NCBI GenBank assembly: GCA_017562135.1
Contig: QEYB01001152.1
Span: 558,001 to 622,000, forward strand
Reading direction: 5' to 3'
Source of the DNA: Dipylidium caninum
Lineage: Eukaryota > Platyhelminthes > Cestoda > Cyclophyllidea > Dipylidiidae
Length of the DNA: 64,000 nucleotides
Shown: piece after piece, positions 62,756 to 64,000 of the stretch
How positions within the stretch are numbered: the first letter of the stretch is position 1
How the letters are laid out: each line of letters begins with the position of its first letter
Notes under the pieces: generated by a model
The model's input: the letters and a program-made list of their open reading frames with translations, nothing else
Database searches by the model: none
What the model was told of the DNA's origin: nothing
Position numbers and translations under genes: made by a program

Positions 62756-63517
62756 ATGCCTCCTCTTCTCCACTTCGCCTTATTGGCCCTCTTTCTGGAG
62801 GGGGTATGGCCACAGTCTACGCCCACACTGACTTTGCAGGGCGCCCTCGAGTCTACTCCTGATGTTTCCAAGGCAAGTCGCCGTAGCTTCACGAATGTGG
62901 TAGCATGGCTTTACAGCCAACGACTTTGAGGTCTAGTGAAGTTACATGGTTAACTATGGGTTATGTATTGTTGTTAGGCTTCTCCCTAACAATATAAACA
63001 CTTCCAGTAACGACCCCCATAGGGGAATCGTCGTTGATTGCAGATTCGATCATATCTCATTTTATTACCAAAACCATATCATCATACACGCGGCCGAGAT
63101 TTACTTAACTCTTAGTTCCACCATTGATAATAAGTGTCGGCCAATGTGCCACATTCCTCGTAAACAGACGATGATTGAGGAAGCAGAAAAAGTAAGATTT
63201 CATTTTAGTATACAGTGTAGCAGGCCATCGCCTCTGACAGTTCTCAACGTGAATTAATTAAACTACACGTCTGTGTTGCAATCATTTCGGAGGGTTGCCT
63301 GCGTAAAACTTGTCTTGTTGTCGGTTCCAGTTTTGGATGCATTTGTTGGACTCGAGAATAACCGCGATAAACAGTTCGAAGTGCGTGGACGCAGGGCAAT
63401 GCCTCACCGTCCTCGCACCCAACAACGCCGCCTGGAATCTGCGCGAGGCCTCCCTCTCGTGGCCCACCCTCTCCATCGAGGAGAAGCAAAAGATTATATA
63501 TGGAATGTACCTCGAAA
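62756..63517 (+). CDS. Secreted fasciclin (FAS1) domain protein, 5' part
   Basis: The first two exons of a secreted FAS1-domain protein of the periostin/TGFBI type, which act in cell adhesion outside the cell. Exon 1 (62756-62872) encodes a signal peptide (MPPLLHFALLALFLEGVW) and the start of FAS1 (LTLQGALESTPDVSK). Exon 2 (63331-63517) continues with FWMHLLDSRITAI and the conserved block CLTVLAPNNAAWNL. The exon 1 donor is GCAAGT, a GC-AG intron. It is chosen because phase 0 and the domain continue exactly, while the GT donors nearby do not give this join. Exon 2 ends in phase 1 at donor GTAAGA. The gene continues past the right edge of the window, so the number of FAS1 domains is unknown. 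Confidence 0.8.
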
Positions 63518-64000
63518 GTAAGAACTTCAACCCTTTCTGAATTTGGCTCACATCATACATCTAGTTGAATTGCTCAGCACATCTGGCCGAGCAAACAGAC
63601 AAACGCCCCGTTTTCTTACGTCCGTTGTGTAGATGATGTTATAAGTTTACATGCGGACAGGAACATTTTGTGCATTTCTGCGACTCTTGCCCTTTCCGCC
63701 GCTTGTCTCCATGGATTCCTTTGTCACCTGCTAAAATGATAAGATTTAAAAAAATTAGACTGCATTGCCGGGGCGGTTTTGAACCTCGGAGGGAAAGCAC
63801 TAATTAGTAGAAGAGGAAGTCGGCATTTCGTTACTTCCTGCTAACGACACGCATCTGTAGGTCACTGGCCGAAGGCTCAGTTCGTGTTCCAGCCATTCGC
63901 GTTTCCGCAGCGATGCGTGTTCTCTGATATAATCGGGGGGTTTTCTTCAGGAAAGGGCTTAAATGGCATGCATAACGACTGTACTTTGTTAAATATGCAA
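63518..64000 (+). other. Intron of the fasciclin gene, running off the window
   Basis: No third exon was recognised before the window ends. Confidence 0.5.

Overview
The window is eukaryotic and almost certainly from a parasitic flatworm, most likely a tapeworm. The protein evidence is a tandem array of tegument-allergen-like (TAL) proteins, in which an N-terminal degenerate EF-hand region is joined to a C-terminal dynein-light-chain domain, a fusion typical of flukes and tapeworms. The gene-structure evidence is a two-class intron pattern (about 30-46 bases against 0.1-1.5 kb), as described for cestodes. A pseudophyllidean cestode is my guess from the spread-out genes; the species cannot be read from the sequence. 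No prokaryotic, viral, CRISPR or rRNA signal was seen.

Layout from left to right. (1) 325-6797, +: a RECQL4-type DNA helicase in ten phase-consistent exons. (2) About 7870-18666, +: an MCTP protein (three C2 domains and two membrane segments). (3) 19504-20151, -: an unrecognised intronless gene with a possible N-myristoylation start and a GC-rich upstream region. (4) 20964-34200, -: a second MCTP paralogue lying tail to tail with the first and sharing exon lengths and intron phases. (5) 35000-39235, +: pyruvate kinase in nine exons. (6) 40651-59198, -: seven TAL genes in a head-to-tail row, here called TAL-A to TAL-G. Six have the same five-exon plan, one of them (TAL-F) carries a one-base frameshift, and TAL-G is only partly resolved. 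(7) 62756 to the window end, +: the first two exons of a secreted fasciclin-domain protein.

Functionally this is a mixed nuclear block and not a pathway: genome maintenance (RECQL4), two membrane C2 proteins, glycolysis (pyruvate kinase), a tegument-associated family that has expanded locally, and a secreted adhesion-type protein. The best leads are the TAL array, with invariant exon lengths, diverged protein sequence, decayed EF-hand loops and TATA boxes close to the ATG, and the inverted MCTP pair, in which both copies replaced the first calcium loop of C2B with a long insert. I did not find a convincing wholly new system.

Four of the genes each need exactly one base gained or lost to keep their frame (near 8050-8100, 26480, 35053 and 54889). 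This more likely reflects residual single-base assembly errors than four broken genes, but it has not been tested. All exon boundaries were deduced by hand from splice sites, reading phase and family similarity; the 5' exons of both MCTP genes are incomplete.
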